From Anodontia alba (Eukaryota; Mollusca; Bivalvia; Lucinida; Lucinidae): DNA of 64,000 nt. Of this stretch, positions 37,172 through 45,320 are shown piece after piece. The notes beneath the pieces are model-generated. The model saw nothing but the letters and a program-made list of their open reading frames with translations, had not been told where the DNA came from and ran no database searches. Position 1 is the stretch's first letter. The number at the start of each line of letters is the position of its first letter. The position numbers and the translations under genes were made by a program. Location: assembly GCA_964016985.1 (NCBI GenBank), contig OZ024831.1, positions 81,508,263 to 81,572,262 of the forward strand, written 5' to 3'.

Positions 37172-37973
37172 TGACGCAAAAAGAGGGAGGCACTTACCTG
37201 ATTCACCGATATCCGGTTTATCTGGTGCACACCAACTTGAAGTATTTACAAATTCATCCCTGAATGAATATTTAAACGCTCTGAGTAAAAATTTCAGTGG
37301 ACAACATATTGATATATTTTTCTCAGAAAAACAGGATCTGACACAGACAGGTGGCTCACCCCCCAGGACCGGATGTGGGTGTAAAGAATTCTACTCAGCC
37401 CCCGGAGTTTAAAGTACCGTGGACCGGCATCTGCTGAATCTGCCCTTAGCATGGTAAGGGTTCTTATAAAATGTGTGAAGGTTTTCCTGTATCGATTTCC
37501 GCTTCGGTTATTATTGCACAATAAAACACCAAGCTTTTATAAGTTCAATTTACATATATTTATCGCCCTGCGTGGCAACTGTACAGCTTTAAACGTAGCG
37601 CTACGATCCCATTCACATCCCCATAACCATTGCCGGCACTTCTAGTAAGCCTCTAACGATTTTCGTCCCAATCATAGTTAGGTACTGAAGGCATGAGTGA
37701 CCGAGCATTGGAAGTAGTATGAGAGGTCCTGGTAAAAAAAAAAAGCCCCTCCCCCCCCCCCCCCGAGAAAAGATTTAAAAAACGAAAAAAATGACAAGGA
37801 CCTCGTGGGGGGGGGGGGGGGCTTTTGCTGAATTTTTGTGCGTGAGATCGAATCCCGGTGACGGACTTTTATTTTTATTTTTATTTTTTATTCTTCCACT
37901 TAATAAACTCGTCTGCTGCTCATTTGGTCCTAACCAGCCTGCGCTCTTTTTTAAGACCGCGAACAAGATATAT
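37172..37973. other. AT-rich non-coding leader inside the Polinton
   Basis: Composition drops to host-like AT content between the left repeat and the first gene. It holds poly-C/poly-G runs at about 37748-37765 and 37807-37821. Near 37848 there is a GATCGAATCCC B-box-like sequence that could mark a tRNA-derived insertion. ORFs here are low-complexity. It may be a later insertion or an original control region; I could not find flanking duplications. Confidence 0.5.
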
Positions 37974-38160
37974 TTATTGGGAGGTGCCACTGTTTCCAGC
38001 AGCTCTGAGCTCGTCTCTCATGAGGTTCAGATCACAGACGTTATAATACCCCTTGGATATTTTCAACACGGTGCGCAAATCTGAGACGCTATTCTTTATC
38101 TCGGCGCTGATATTGAGCCAGCGGTGGTAATACGTGAGCTCACAGAGACCGGTTCCCCAT
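37974..38160 (-). pseudogene. Possible small Polinton gene, divergent from the next gene
   Basis: The minus-strand frame ending at 37974 has protein-like composition (ISAEIKNSVSDLRTVLKISK is its best part). It lies immediately upstream of, and divergent from, the plus-strand gene at 38166. An alternative frame at the N-terminal side (VSSRITTAGSISA) suggests one frameshift near 38110. I do not recognise the family. It may be a real 60-70 residue protein or a chance frame. Confidence 0.35.
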
Positions 38161-38165
38161 TTTGA

Positions 38166-39466
38166 GTGTCGGTGAGTGTGACGTACACAGCAATGGACAA
38201 GTCGGCTTTCTCGTTCAAAAACACCGTAAAATATAGGGCGGGGGGACATTTCAAAGAGAAGCAGGCGCTCTCTCTGGCCAGCCAGAAGATTATGGTTGAT
38301 GACAAAGGGAACGGCTTCCAAGTGAAATTCCCGGACATCTTCGCCGACTATCAAAACCCCCCGCTCACTGGAGACGTCAATATGGAACACAAGGCGTGGC
38401 GCAGCTGGCAACACTCTCCGATGGACTGGTGGCAGTGCCAACTGAACTTCGCGGTATGGTGCGCGACAGCTGGCTGCGGGGTTTCTGCTGATGACCATCT
38501 CCAGGCTAAAGATCCCCCTCCTTGCGAGTCTATATCGCTTCCATGTTTACTATGCGACGAGGCGTCTGCTTATGGAGCTGAAAGTCGCCCTTCCTGGAGA
38601 CCAATCTCATTCTTGGTATCAGAACGCCTATGACGCCAGGGCCTACAAGCGGCTCTGCACGGAGTTCGGAGTTTCGCCTGATACAGATTGGAGGCAAAAG
38701 CTAGACCACGGGTGCCAAGGCCTCGGATCTTGAAGCACGTATATGGAGCCGTCGGGCGCCTACCGGCATGCGCACTACTCCGATGGCCCCTTCTTCCATT
38801 CGATGGACGTCATCCGCCATAACCGGGATATATCAGGGACGTGGATGATGTTCATTCCCGATAAATCAGAAGGCTTCATGCAAGCGGGTGTGGAGCGCCT
38901 CAACGACAGTATATGAACGTATGTTTGGGCTATCCTGGGAGCGCAGGCCCAGACACGCTTGAACATTCTCAAGGCCGGTACGGGCTCCGAAGCTCAAAAG
39001 CAGTTCCTGGCCAACGTCGAAGACGCCATCGCCTCGCCCGTCGACATCCCATGCAGCATCGCTTGCTATCAGAAGACGCTCCAGTATGGACTTCGTCTTC
39101 GGGTTAGGGCTCTACCTCGCCCCGAGCAACATGGCCTTCCATCCGGGCAATGTCCAGGGCTACAACAACGAAATCGTGATCGCCGGATCTGAAGCAGCCA
39201 TCCATAACCTGGGAATCAACGAGTCAGAGCAGATCGGCAAGACCACAGGCGATAAGTCCTTCGAAGGAAAAATCGCAGCACCGGCCGGGACTGATCAGAA
39301 GGGACCACCGAGTGGCAGACCCGCAGGGCCACTTACGCCGCCTGCTGTTGCTCCGCAACAACACGCGTTTGCCGCGGCTGCAACAAGGCACGAAGACGAA
39401 AAGGCGGCTCTCATAGCCGCAGGGGTCGGGGTTGGCCTAGTGGCGCTTTGGTTGGTGTCTCGCTAG
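38166..39466 (+). pseudogene. Conserved Polinton structural/unknown protein with C-terminal membrane helix, broken
   Basis: I recognise this as a conserved hypothetical protein of this Polinton lineage and do not know its function. The first frame (38166 to about 38490) contains ALSLASQKIMVDDKGNGFQV and the WWQCQLNFAVWCATAGCGVS stretch. It shifts near 38490 to a frame with FHVYYATRRLLMELK, YDARAYKRLC and DTDWRQKLDHGCQG, interrupted by TGA at 38731 and again at 38914. It shifts near 39090 to the last frame, with a Pro/Ala-rich region and a hydrophobic end (AALIAAGVGVGLVALWLV). Position next to the capsid genes and a single C-terminal membrane helix fit a minor virion protein, but that is inference. 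The start at 38166 or the internal Met at 38193 are both possible. Its 3' end overlaps the convergent gene by 30 bp. Confidence 0.7.
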
Positions 39467-40779
39467 ACGGTCCCTTGCGGCCACGAGAAGAAGCGCCCCC
39501 ACGCCGATGACCAAGGCCCACACGTTGTCAGCGAGCCAAGTCGCGGCCTTCCCTAACATGGTCAGGAACCAAGAGACGATTGAGCCTATGATTCCGGGCA
39601 GGCCGCAGCGGCCTTGCCGGCCAATTTGGCCAGGGCACGCCCAAGGGCCTGTAGGTGCTTTTTTACCCACTCCTTGACCCCGCCCTTGTCGGATGGCTTT
39701 GGAGCCGGCGATGGGGTGCCCCCTGCTCCTCCGCCAGTGACAGCAAGGACGAGAGTGCTTATCGCCATGCCGATTGCTGTAAGGATGCTCGCGATCGTTA
39801 TCCCCTGTTCGCGGAAGAGAGCTCGAATTCGCTCAGCCAGCGTCTTGTCTTCATGGAGGAGCCGCCTGATGGTCTCACGAATTCTGTTGATCTGCGATCG
39901 GAGAGCTGCTCTATACGTGGAGAGGGCTTCGAGCCTCGCCTGCCTTTCAAGCTCGACGTCGGAGAGCTCGCCCTGCAGCTCCATTCGGTCTCGAATATCT
40001 TGTTGAATTTCGGTGTCGTCCGTTTCGGTCAGTTTTCGGCGTTCCCTGGCCAAGTGCTTTTCGACCGGATTTCCGGTCGTCGAAGGCGCTTAGCTACGCG
40101 AGGTTGTTAGCGAGCTCGTCCCTCGATCTCGTCATGGCCTCCCAAACTCCGGCCAGTTCTCTTCTGGCCTGTGTGACCCACGCGACGTCAATTTGCGGAT
40201 CATTAATGGTCTTCAATGCGGTCTTGACGTCTTCTACGCTTTGACTTGTGGTATCAACCACGCCGAAGAGATCCTTCAGCTCGATCAACTCAATGTTTTT
40301 CGGGAGGGTCTCCTCCGCACTGGAGTGTCTCCACGACCTCTCTGCCGAGCCCCCGCGATGCCCCCGATCTAAAATAAGGGAGCCCCAGCGATCTCCGCAC
40401 TGCATATGCGCCACCAGCCCCGTATCTTTGGGCCACGTGCCTAGACCCAGAAACCGGAATTTTCCCCTCGTCGCAGCAATGGAGATCTTTTTGTCTTCAG
40501 GTGTCAAGTAAAGTGTCTTACCGTCGGGTCGATCCTGCCTTCGGGGCGCAGCCCATAGGTATGGCTCACTTCGTTGTAGAAAGTATCAACCAGGCGCTTC
40601 TTCTGGGCCTCAAGTTCTGCCTGTCTTATCTCGCAGGTTCTGAAGAAGGTCCCCGGACGTGTTTAGCTGTTGCTGGACGTCCGGCGATGGGTCCATAGGG
40701 GTGTCGGGGAGGTCAAAATTATCGTCTTCTCCAGGCCCGTCGGGTCGAACGTGGGGTTCTCGAAAGTGACGTCATCCAT
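39437..40779 (-). pseudogene. Polinton coiled-coil membrane protein, broken
   Basis: The minus-strand gene appears to begin with the ATG at 40779 (MDDVTFENPTFDP). The downstream frame around 40094-40507 carries KISIAATRGKFRFLGLGT. The next (39586-40053) is a Glu/Arg-rich coiled coil (LARERRKLTETDDTEIQQ...) followed by a hydrophobic segment (SILTAIGMAISTLVLAVTGG) and a basic patch (KEWVKKHLQALGRALAKL). After a frameshift near 39600 comes a second hydrophobic end (PGIIGSIVSWFLTMLGKAA). I count at least three frameshifts between 40779 and 40500, a stop at 40094, and one break near 39600. It may be two genes rather than one. Proteins of this type recur in related elements. A role in the virion membrane or assembly is inferred only from shape. 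Confidence 0.65.
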
Positions 40780-40835
40780 CGCGGCGTTGGCAGTGGATGC
40801 TAATTTGAAGGTTGTTGCGTAGGTTCAAATACACC
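40780..40835. promoter_or_regulatory. Divergent intergenic region between membrane-protein gene and capsid gene
   Basis: Only about 56 bp separate the minus-strand start at 40779 and the capsid start at 40836, so both promoters must overlap here or lie inside the genes. No TATA box is obvious. Confidence 0.4.
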
Positions 40836-42066
40836 ATGGCTTCGAGCAGTAAATTAGGGCGCAAGCTTAATCCTTACAGGTGCCTCCGCGAGCCCCTGGG
40901 GGTCAAAAGCGTGCGGCAGTCTGTCGTGATAACCAATAACCCGAGCACGATTGATCAGAATCAACAGCTGCTGGTTCGATTCCCGAACCTCGGCGCGCAC
41001 GACGTGATCGTTCCAGGGACCGCCCGCCTGGCCTTCAGAATCACGTTGAATAGTGAAGATGCGAACCGGACCGTGGTTCAGAACCTGGGCCGCGCCATCG
41101 TGAAGAAGACTGTGATCAAGATCTCCGGCAACGAGGTGATGTCCGTCGACGATAGTGACGTCTTCAACTGTTACGGCTATCTCTGGAAGACGAAAAAGGA
41201 GTGGAAAAATGACCAGTACCAAGGCATCGATACGTCTGGTAACCGAAACGCAACGCGGATTCGCATCGGTGCCGGAAACAAAGATGAGACAGTCGCGGCC
41301 GACAAGGCCATCGCCGATGCCTTCGGCAACCGCTTCTACATCCGGCTCGATTTCGAGCTGCTCGAGGGCCACATGCCGGTCTACCAAAGCGCGCTTGGAG
41401 ACCGGCTGGAGTACGAACTCACCTTCAACGACTACAGCCGCGCAATTCAGGCCACAGGCGATGCCGACGCCTCATACGACATTGAGAACATCAGTTTGGA
41501 GTATGACATCGTCACTCTGCCCGAGCTGGCTCGCATGATCGCCAATCAGTACAACGGCCGCCTCGCGATCCTCTATGACCGGGTACTGCGCCACCGCAAA
41601 ATAAACAGAGACAAGAGCGACACCCTCTGGAATATCAACCTCAACGTGCCCACGCGCAGCATGAAGGGGGTCGATGCTCTTTGAGGACGTTACCGCGCAA
41701 CAGCCTTTCGCTCGCAACACGGAGTCCTTCTATAATCCGAAAACCAGCTCCTTAGTCAGGGGATGCGTGTCTATCAGATGTGGGACAAGGCGAGGAAGTT
41801 ATTTTCGCCCGGCGGCAAACGCCACCCCGACGGGGGCAGTGGTGGCGAAAGACCTTGGCCTCGCAGATGTCTCTCTCGGGGAGTTCTTCACCGATGATGA
41901 CCTGCTTCATGGCAGTGGCCGCCGCATAGAGAATGCGAGCGACAGAGTGACCATCCAGTTGACTAAGACGGCAGCGGCGACCGGCGCTTTGAACATCTAT
42001 CTGTACATCATCATGGATGCCCAGCTGAACCTCGAAGATGGCCGGTTCGTCGCAGCTGTTTATTAA
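40836..42066 (+). pseudogene. MCP: Polinton major capsid protein (double jelly-roll), frameshifted
   Basis: Predicted main shell protein of the Polinton virion. The first 283 codons are open and contain TIDQNQQLLVRFPNLG, DVIVPGTARLAFRITL, NLGRAIVKKTVIKISGNEV and DSDVFNCYGYLWKTKKE, which match the Polinton capsid family. The start ATG at 40836 (MASSSKLGRKLNPY) is preferred to the upstream ATG at 40812. The frame breaks at about 41675, 41750 and 41832, each shift moving between the same two frames. The C-terminal part (GSGRRIENASDRVTIQLTK, then LNIYLYIIMDAQLN) is intact and ends at 42066. The expected total of about 410 codons fits the family. It overlaps the ATPase start by 29 bp, suggesting co-transcription. 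Confidence 0.9.
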
Positions 42067-42663
42067 TAATATTCTGCCCAAGGGCGCACATTCGGCAATT
42101 GTCTGCGGGCAGACGGGATGCGGAAAAACCGTTTTCGTCCTGTCTCTGCTCGAAGAAGGCCCCTACCGGGGGTTCTTTCGACACATCGTGATCCTGTGCC
42201 CCACCATAGAGCACAACAAGACCTACAAGCAGTGCCCCTGGCTCTGGACGGACCCCGAGGTCTACGTTCTAGGCCCCGGTGAGCGCCTTCACCTGCGGGC
42301 CTTCTACCTGGTGTTTAAGGGTGGGCCAACACTTTTTATAATCGACGACTGCTCGGCCTCGAAGGCTCTGACGAAGAAGAGAGACATGCTGTCAGAGTTG
42401 GCGTTCTCGGTCCGCCACGCCGACATAAGCGTCTGGGTCCTCACCCAGAAATACAAATCAGTCCTGACGGACTTGCGCGAGCAAACGCGCTGGGCGCACT
42501 CTTCCACTGCAAGAATTGCGACAGCTTTGAAGACTGCCTGCGGGAGAACGACGTGATACCGACTCGAGAACAGCGGGCGTTGGTGCGGAAGCAGCTAGCC
42601 GAGAGAAAACACGCCAAGCTTCTGTTGAAAACAGATCAGCCTGCTGCTTATATAGTTGTGTAG
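42038..42663 (+). pseudogene. FtsK/HerA-A32-type genome-packaging ATPase, one frameshift
   Basis: Predicted motor that loads DNA into the capsid. The open frame has Walker A GQTGCGKT (residues 24-31), Walker B LFIIDD (99-104) and a sensor-like ISVWVLTQKY. It continues in a shifted frame from about 42490 with CKNCDSFEDCLRENDVIPTR and ends at a TAG at 42661-42663 after about 208 codons. The ATG at 42038 lies inside the end of the capsid gene, a compact arrangement. The stop codon falls within the first copy of a 22-bp tandem repeat. Confidence 0.9.
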
Positions 42664-42711
42664 CAATGCTTATATGGTTGTGTAGCAATGCTTATATAGT
42701 TGTGTAGCAAT
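42646..42711. repeat. 22-bp tandem repeat, three copies, at the ATPase stop
   Basis: GCTTATATAGTTGTGTAGCAAT repeats three times (one G/A difference in the middle copy), given here as 42646-42711. Each copy carries TAG in the ATPase frame or a shifted frame. The third ends in the ATG of the following small ORF (42710). Confidence 0.95.
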
Positions 42712-42842
42712 GCTTCCTGTTACAGAAGGACTGCTGGTCGCCGTACTTGGTACTGCTGGTTTTCGTTGTTTGGCAAATCGCACAGTGTCTGCGCCGAGTC
42801 GCACTCCATATTAGACGGGCCCGTCGGCTTGTAATAGTCAAA
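42710..42842 (+). pseudogene. Small single-membrane-helix protein, frameshifted
   Basis: The ATG at 42710 opens MLPVTEGLLVAVL. A shift near 42745 leads into VLLVFVVWQIAQCLRRVALH with a basic tail (RRARRLVIVK). Together this is a short N-out single-pass membrane protein shape. Without the shift it would run directly into the next ORF's start at 42843, so the true stop is unclear. I do not know a function. Confidence 0.5.
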
Positions 42843-43445
42843 ATGGACTGTGACAAACTGATTGATGAGTTGATGTCGGTTGCTGACCCGCAGGGCGCTG
42901 GCGCTGGTCTAGCCGAGGGGGCTATACCGGCAGCCGCCACAGCGGCGACGCCAGAGGATGAACAACGGATGCAAAAACGCCGTGAACGACTCGCTGCGAT
43001 CGCGGTGGGAGGCTAAGCTGGGCAGTATGGACTGACGGTCCGCGGGAAAGCATTCACCGCCGATCAAATGGATGCTCTGGATAACACTTAAATCGAGAAG
43101 CTGTTTGCCCGCTACGAAGCCATGCTGGGGGCGGCGATGACGAAGACCTTGTGGTCGGCGGCGCTCCAGCTCTATGCGGGGGTGGCTGCCATGTTCTTCC
43201 CAATCGAGAACCAGCCAGGGCTTATCGCAGACCTCGAGAGCGACCCGTTTGTCGGACACGCGCTTAGCAGTGCTACCTGCGAGCTCTACCACCGCTACGG
43301 CATGTTCTTAGCACCGCTAACCGCCGCGCTGACCACCTTGAAGCAGTGCCAATTTGGACACTGCTGTCCTGTTGGAGTATACGATGGAGGAGACGAAGCA
43401 GGAGAATCAAGAGACGGCGGAGGAGCCGGTACAGTCCTCCAGTGA
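42843..43445 (+). pseudogene. Conserved Polinton protein of unknown function, broken
   Basis: The ATG at 42843 opens MDCDKLIDELMSVADPQG. The first frame ends at 43016 after an Ala-rich acidic/basic stretch. Remnant coding (QYGLTVRGKAFTADQMDAL) follows in another frame and is cut by TAA at about 43089. It resumes in a long clear frame to 43445 with ALQLYAGVAAMFFPIENQPG and SATCELYHRYGMFLAPLTAA. At least one frameshift and one nonsense codon. I recognise it as recurring in this Polinton lineage but assign no function. It overlaps the next ORF's start at 43384. Confidence 0.65.
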
Positions 43446-43620
43446 AAAGGGTTAAGGATCCAAAGAAAGTGGCAGCCGGGCGTGCCGGCGCTGCCGCACG
43501 AAAGACAAAGCAACAAGAACGACTACTCGAGCAGCTTCGGGTGGCCAAGGAGCCATTTCGCTCCCCCCCCCACCCCCGCCTGCAAATTAAACAGGGGATC
43601 ATACCTGCTGATATCATGAA
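43384..43620 (+). pseudogene. Small basic protein, candidate DNA-binding/core protein
   Basis: The ATG at 43384 opens MEETKQENQETAEEPVQSS. After a shift near 43445 comes a lysine/arginine/alanine-rich block (VKDPKKVAAGRAGAAARKTK) and then an amphipathic basic helix. A C-run at 43563-43577 makes the 3' end uncertain. Highly basic small proteins in adenovirus-like genomes often condense DNA. That role is only an inference here. Confidence 0.5.
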
Positions 43621-43623
43621 GCA

Positions 43624-44048
43624 ATGGCCAGCATCGCAATGCTCGTTGGGGGCGCCCTGGTGAACGCCTTTGCGTTCTCGGGATCGAACTACTTATTCAC
43701 GATGCTGAGAAGCTCTGGCGTCGACGAAGAGCGCAAGCGTCACGATAAAGCGATCGAGCAGCTGCAGGCCGCACAGGCGGCGTGGTCCCGGAAACGGACC
43801 GAGCGCCTCGGCTTTATCAATGAGGAGCTCCGCCGGCAAGGTCATGCTGTTCAAACGTTCCAGGATGTTGACGCTGCAATGCAGGAATATGCGCAGTTAC
43901 CAGGCACAACCTCGACCCCCTGGGGCCCGAACCCCAGCTCGCCGACTTTTATCACCCGAGTGACGGCCAGAAAGACCGCGAGATCGCATTCGTTATCCTG
44001 GGGATGGCAGCGACCGGCTTTGTGGCCTACCAACTCGTCAAGAAGTGA
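43624..44048 (+). pseudogene. Small membrane protein with two hydrophobic ends and a coiled coil, one frameshift
   Basis: The ATG at 43624 opens MASIAMLVGGALVNAFAFSG, a membrane segment. It is followed by a charged helical region (KAIEQLQAAQAAWSRKRTER, then LGFINEELRRQGHAVQTF). A shift near 43900 moves into a frame ending with IAFVILGMAATGFVAYQLV and a Lys-Lys-stop at 44048. About 141 codons in total. The shape is like a small virion or assembly membrane protein, with function inferred only from topology. Confidence 0.65.
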
Positions 44049-44089
44049 GGCGCGTTTTAATTTAAAGCCTGTTTTCTGCGACCCAATTC

Positions 44090-44296
44090 ATGGGTCTTCC
44101 CGAAGAGTTTTACTGCGCAATACTCGAGGTCGGCCACTGCGCCCGCCGCCACAAAATCCCCGGCTCTCTGGCCCACACCATGATCGATATTGCGCAAAAG
44201 TCGCTTGAGCTCTGGCGACAAGATGAGAAGACCGCAGTGCGTTTCGCCGCGGGGATGCTGGGCGGCCCGACCAAGCTCCGGGCGACAAATGGATAG
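44090..44296 (+). CDS. Small conserved-looking ORF between membrane protein and integrase
   Basis: 68 codons, intact, beginning MGLPEEFYCAILEVGHCARR and ending with a TAG. It has an amphipathic helical middle (AHTMIDIAQKSLELWRQDEK) and no signal peptide or membrane segment. I do not assign a function. It sits 24 bp upstream of the 44320 frame that leads to the integrase, in the same orientation, so it is likely co-transcribed. Confidence 0.6.
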   Translation: MGLPEEFYCAILEVGHCARRHKIPGSLAHTMIDIAQKSLELWRQDEKTAVRFAAGMLGGPTKLRATNG

Positions 44297-44352
44297 CTTC
44301 CTGAGCTTGTGACGCCCACATGTTGGAGGCTGGTCAGGCTACCTTAGTAGCA

Positions 44353-45320
44353 ATGGCCGACAGTAAGCTCTCTGCCCTATACTACAGCCCCCGAGGCTAC
44401 TGGAAGGGGCTCGCAGCCATCGAGAAGCTGGCGTCTGCAGCAAAGGTGACTGAGCAGCAGGCCAAGGACTGGCTCAAAAGGCAGGCCATCTGGCAGATCT
44501 ATCTGCCCGCCCAACGGCGCGTACCACGGCCGAGGTTTGACGTGGCGGTGCCCAACGAGGTCCACCAGGCGGATCTGCTCTTTCTGCCACACGACTGCGT
44601 AGGGCGGAAAACCTTCCTCTGCGCTCTCACGGTCATTGATGTGGCCTCGCGCTACAAAAAGGCACAGCCTCTGACTAGCAAGACCGCGGCAGAGATTGCC
44701 GATAGCCTGGCTCGGATTTACAAGCGGAGCCCCTTGTGGTGGCCGAAGCTCCTTCAAGTTGACCCTGGGTGCGATTTCATTGGTGCGGTGAACCAGCTGC
44801 TTGCCAAACACAGGGTCGAGGTCCGACGTAGACGTGTTGACATCCACCGGGACCAAGGCGTCGTAGAACGCTGGAACCGGACCCTGGCAGAGCAGCTCTT
44901 TGGACACCAGTAGGAGATGCGCCTCCCTTCGGGTCAGAGATCAACAGAGTGGGTGGCTCGGCTGCCTAGCATCGTAGCCGCTCTGAATGGCGGTGACCAG
45001 GCTGACTGGCAAAAAGCCCTCTGACGCCATCAAAGTCAAGACCGTGGCGCAAAAGCCCTCATCTGTAGTTCCCGACCGCCCTGTTGGCTACAAGGAGCAG
45101 AGGCTCCCTTCAGGTGTTGGTGTTCGCTATCTGTACTAGCCCGGCGAGCTGGAGGGCGGTCGGCGCCGCGCGACTGACCCTGTATGGTCTTTAACGGTTC
45201 ACCGGCTCGGACGCTCGGTGGTCAAGCCCAGTGAGCCTGTGTTGTATTACCTGCAGGACGGCCCGCCTCGTAGTGCCGCCCGACACTCAGCTTCCTCCGG
45301 ATGGGGTTGTCAAGCGCTGA
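44353..45320 (+). pseudogene. INT: Polinton retroviral-type DDE integrase, C-terminal part degraded
   Basis: Predicted to insert the element into host DNA. The preferred start is 44353 (MADSKLSALYYSPRGYWKG); an in-frame upstream Met is at 44320. Residues 35-55 from 44320 form a helical zinc-binding-like N-terminal domain lacking a clear HHCC. The rve catalytic core has D85 (HQADLLFLP), D148 (LLQVDPG) and E183 (VVERWNRTL), with 34 residues between the second Asp and the Glu, fitting the D,D(35)E pattern. The open frame stops at 44913. Beyond it the core end (STEWVARLPSIVAALNG) and a chromo/SH3-like tail (GVGVRYLY, then EPVLYYLQDGPPR) continue in other frames, with TAG at about 45136 and the final TGA at 45318-45320. 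The stop overlaps that of the HNH gene. Confidence 0.9.
45310..45320. other. Overlapping stop codons of convergent integrase and HNH genes
   Basis: The 11 bases TCAAGCGCTGA hold TGA for the plus-strand integrase (45318-45320) and the complement of TGA for the minus-strand HNH reading frame (45310-45312). Confidence 0.9.

Noticed and set aside
37011..37412. 133-codon plus-strand ORF at the left Polinton end
   Set aside because: Its first half is the terminal inverted repeat and its second half is AT-rich leader. The same sequence inverted at the right end gives a similar ORF by symmetry.
39614..40110. Plus-strand ORFs opposite the coiled-coil gene
   Set aside because: GC-rich shadow frames; the minus strand has the coherent coiled-coil and membrane pattern.
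40854..41387. 177-codon minus-strand ORF opposite the capsid gene
   Set aside because: Shadow frame in GC-rich coding DNA; capsid motifs are on the plus strand.
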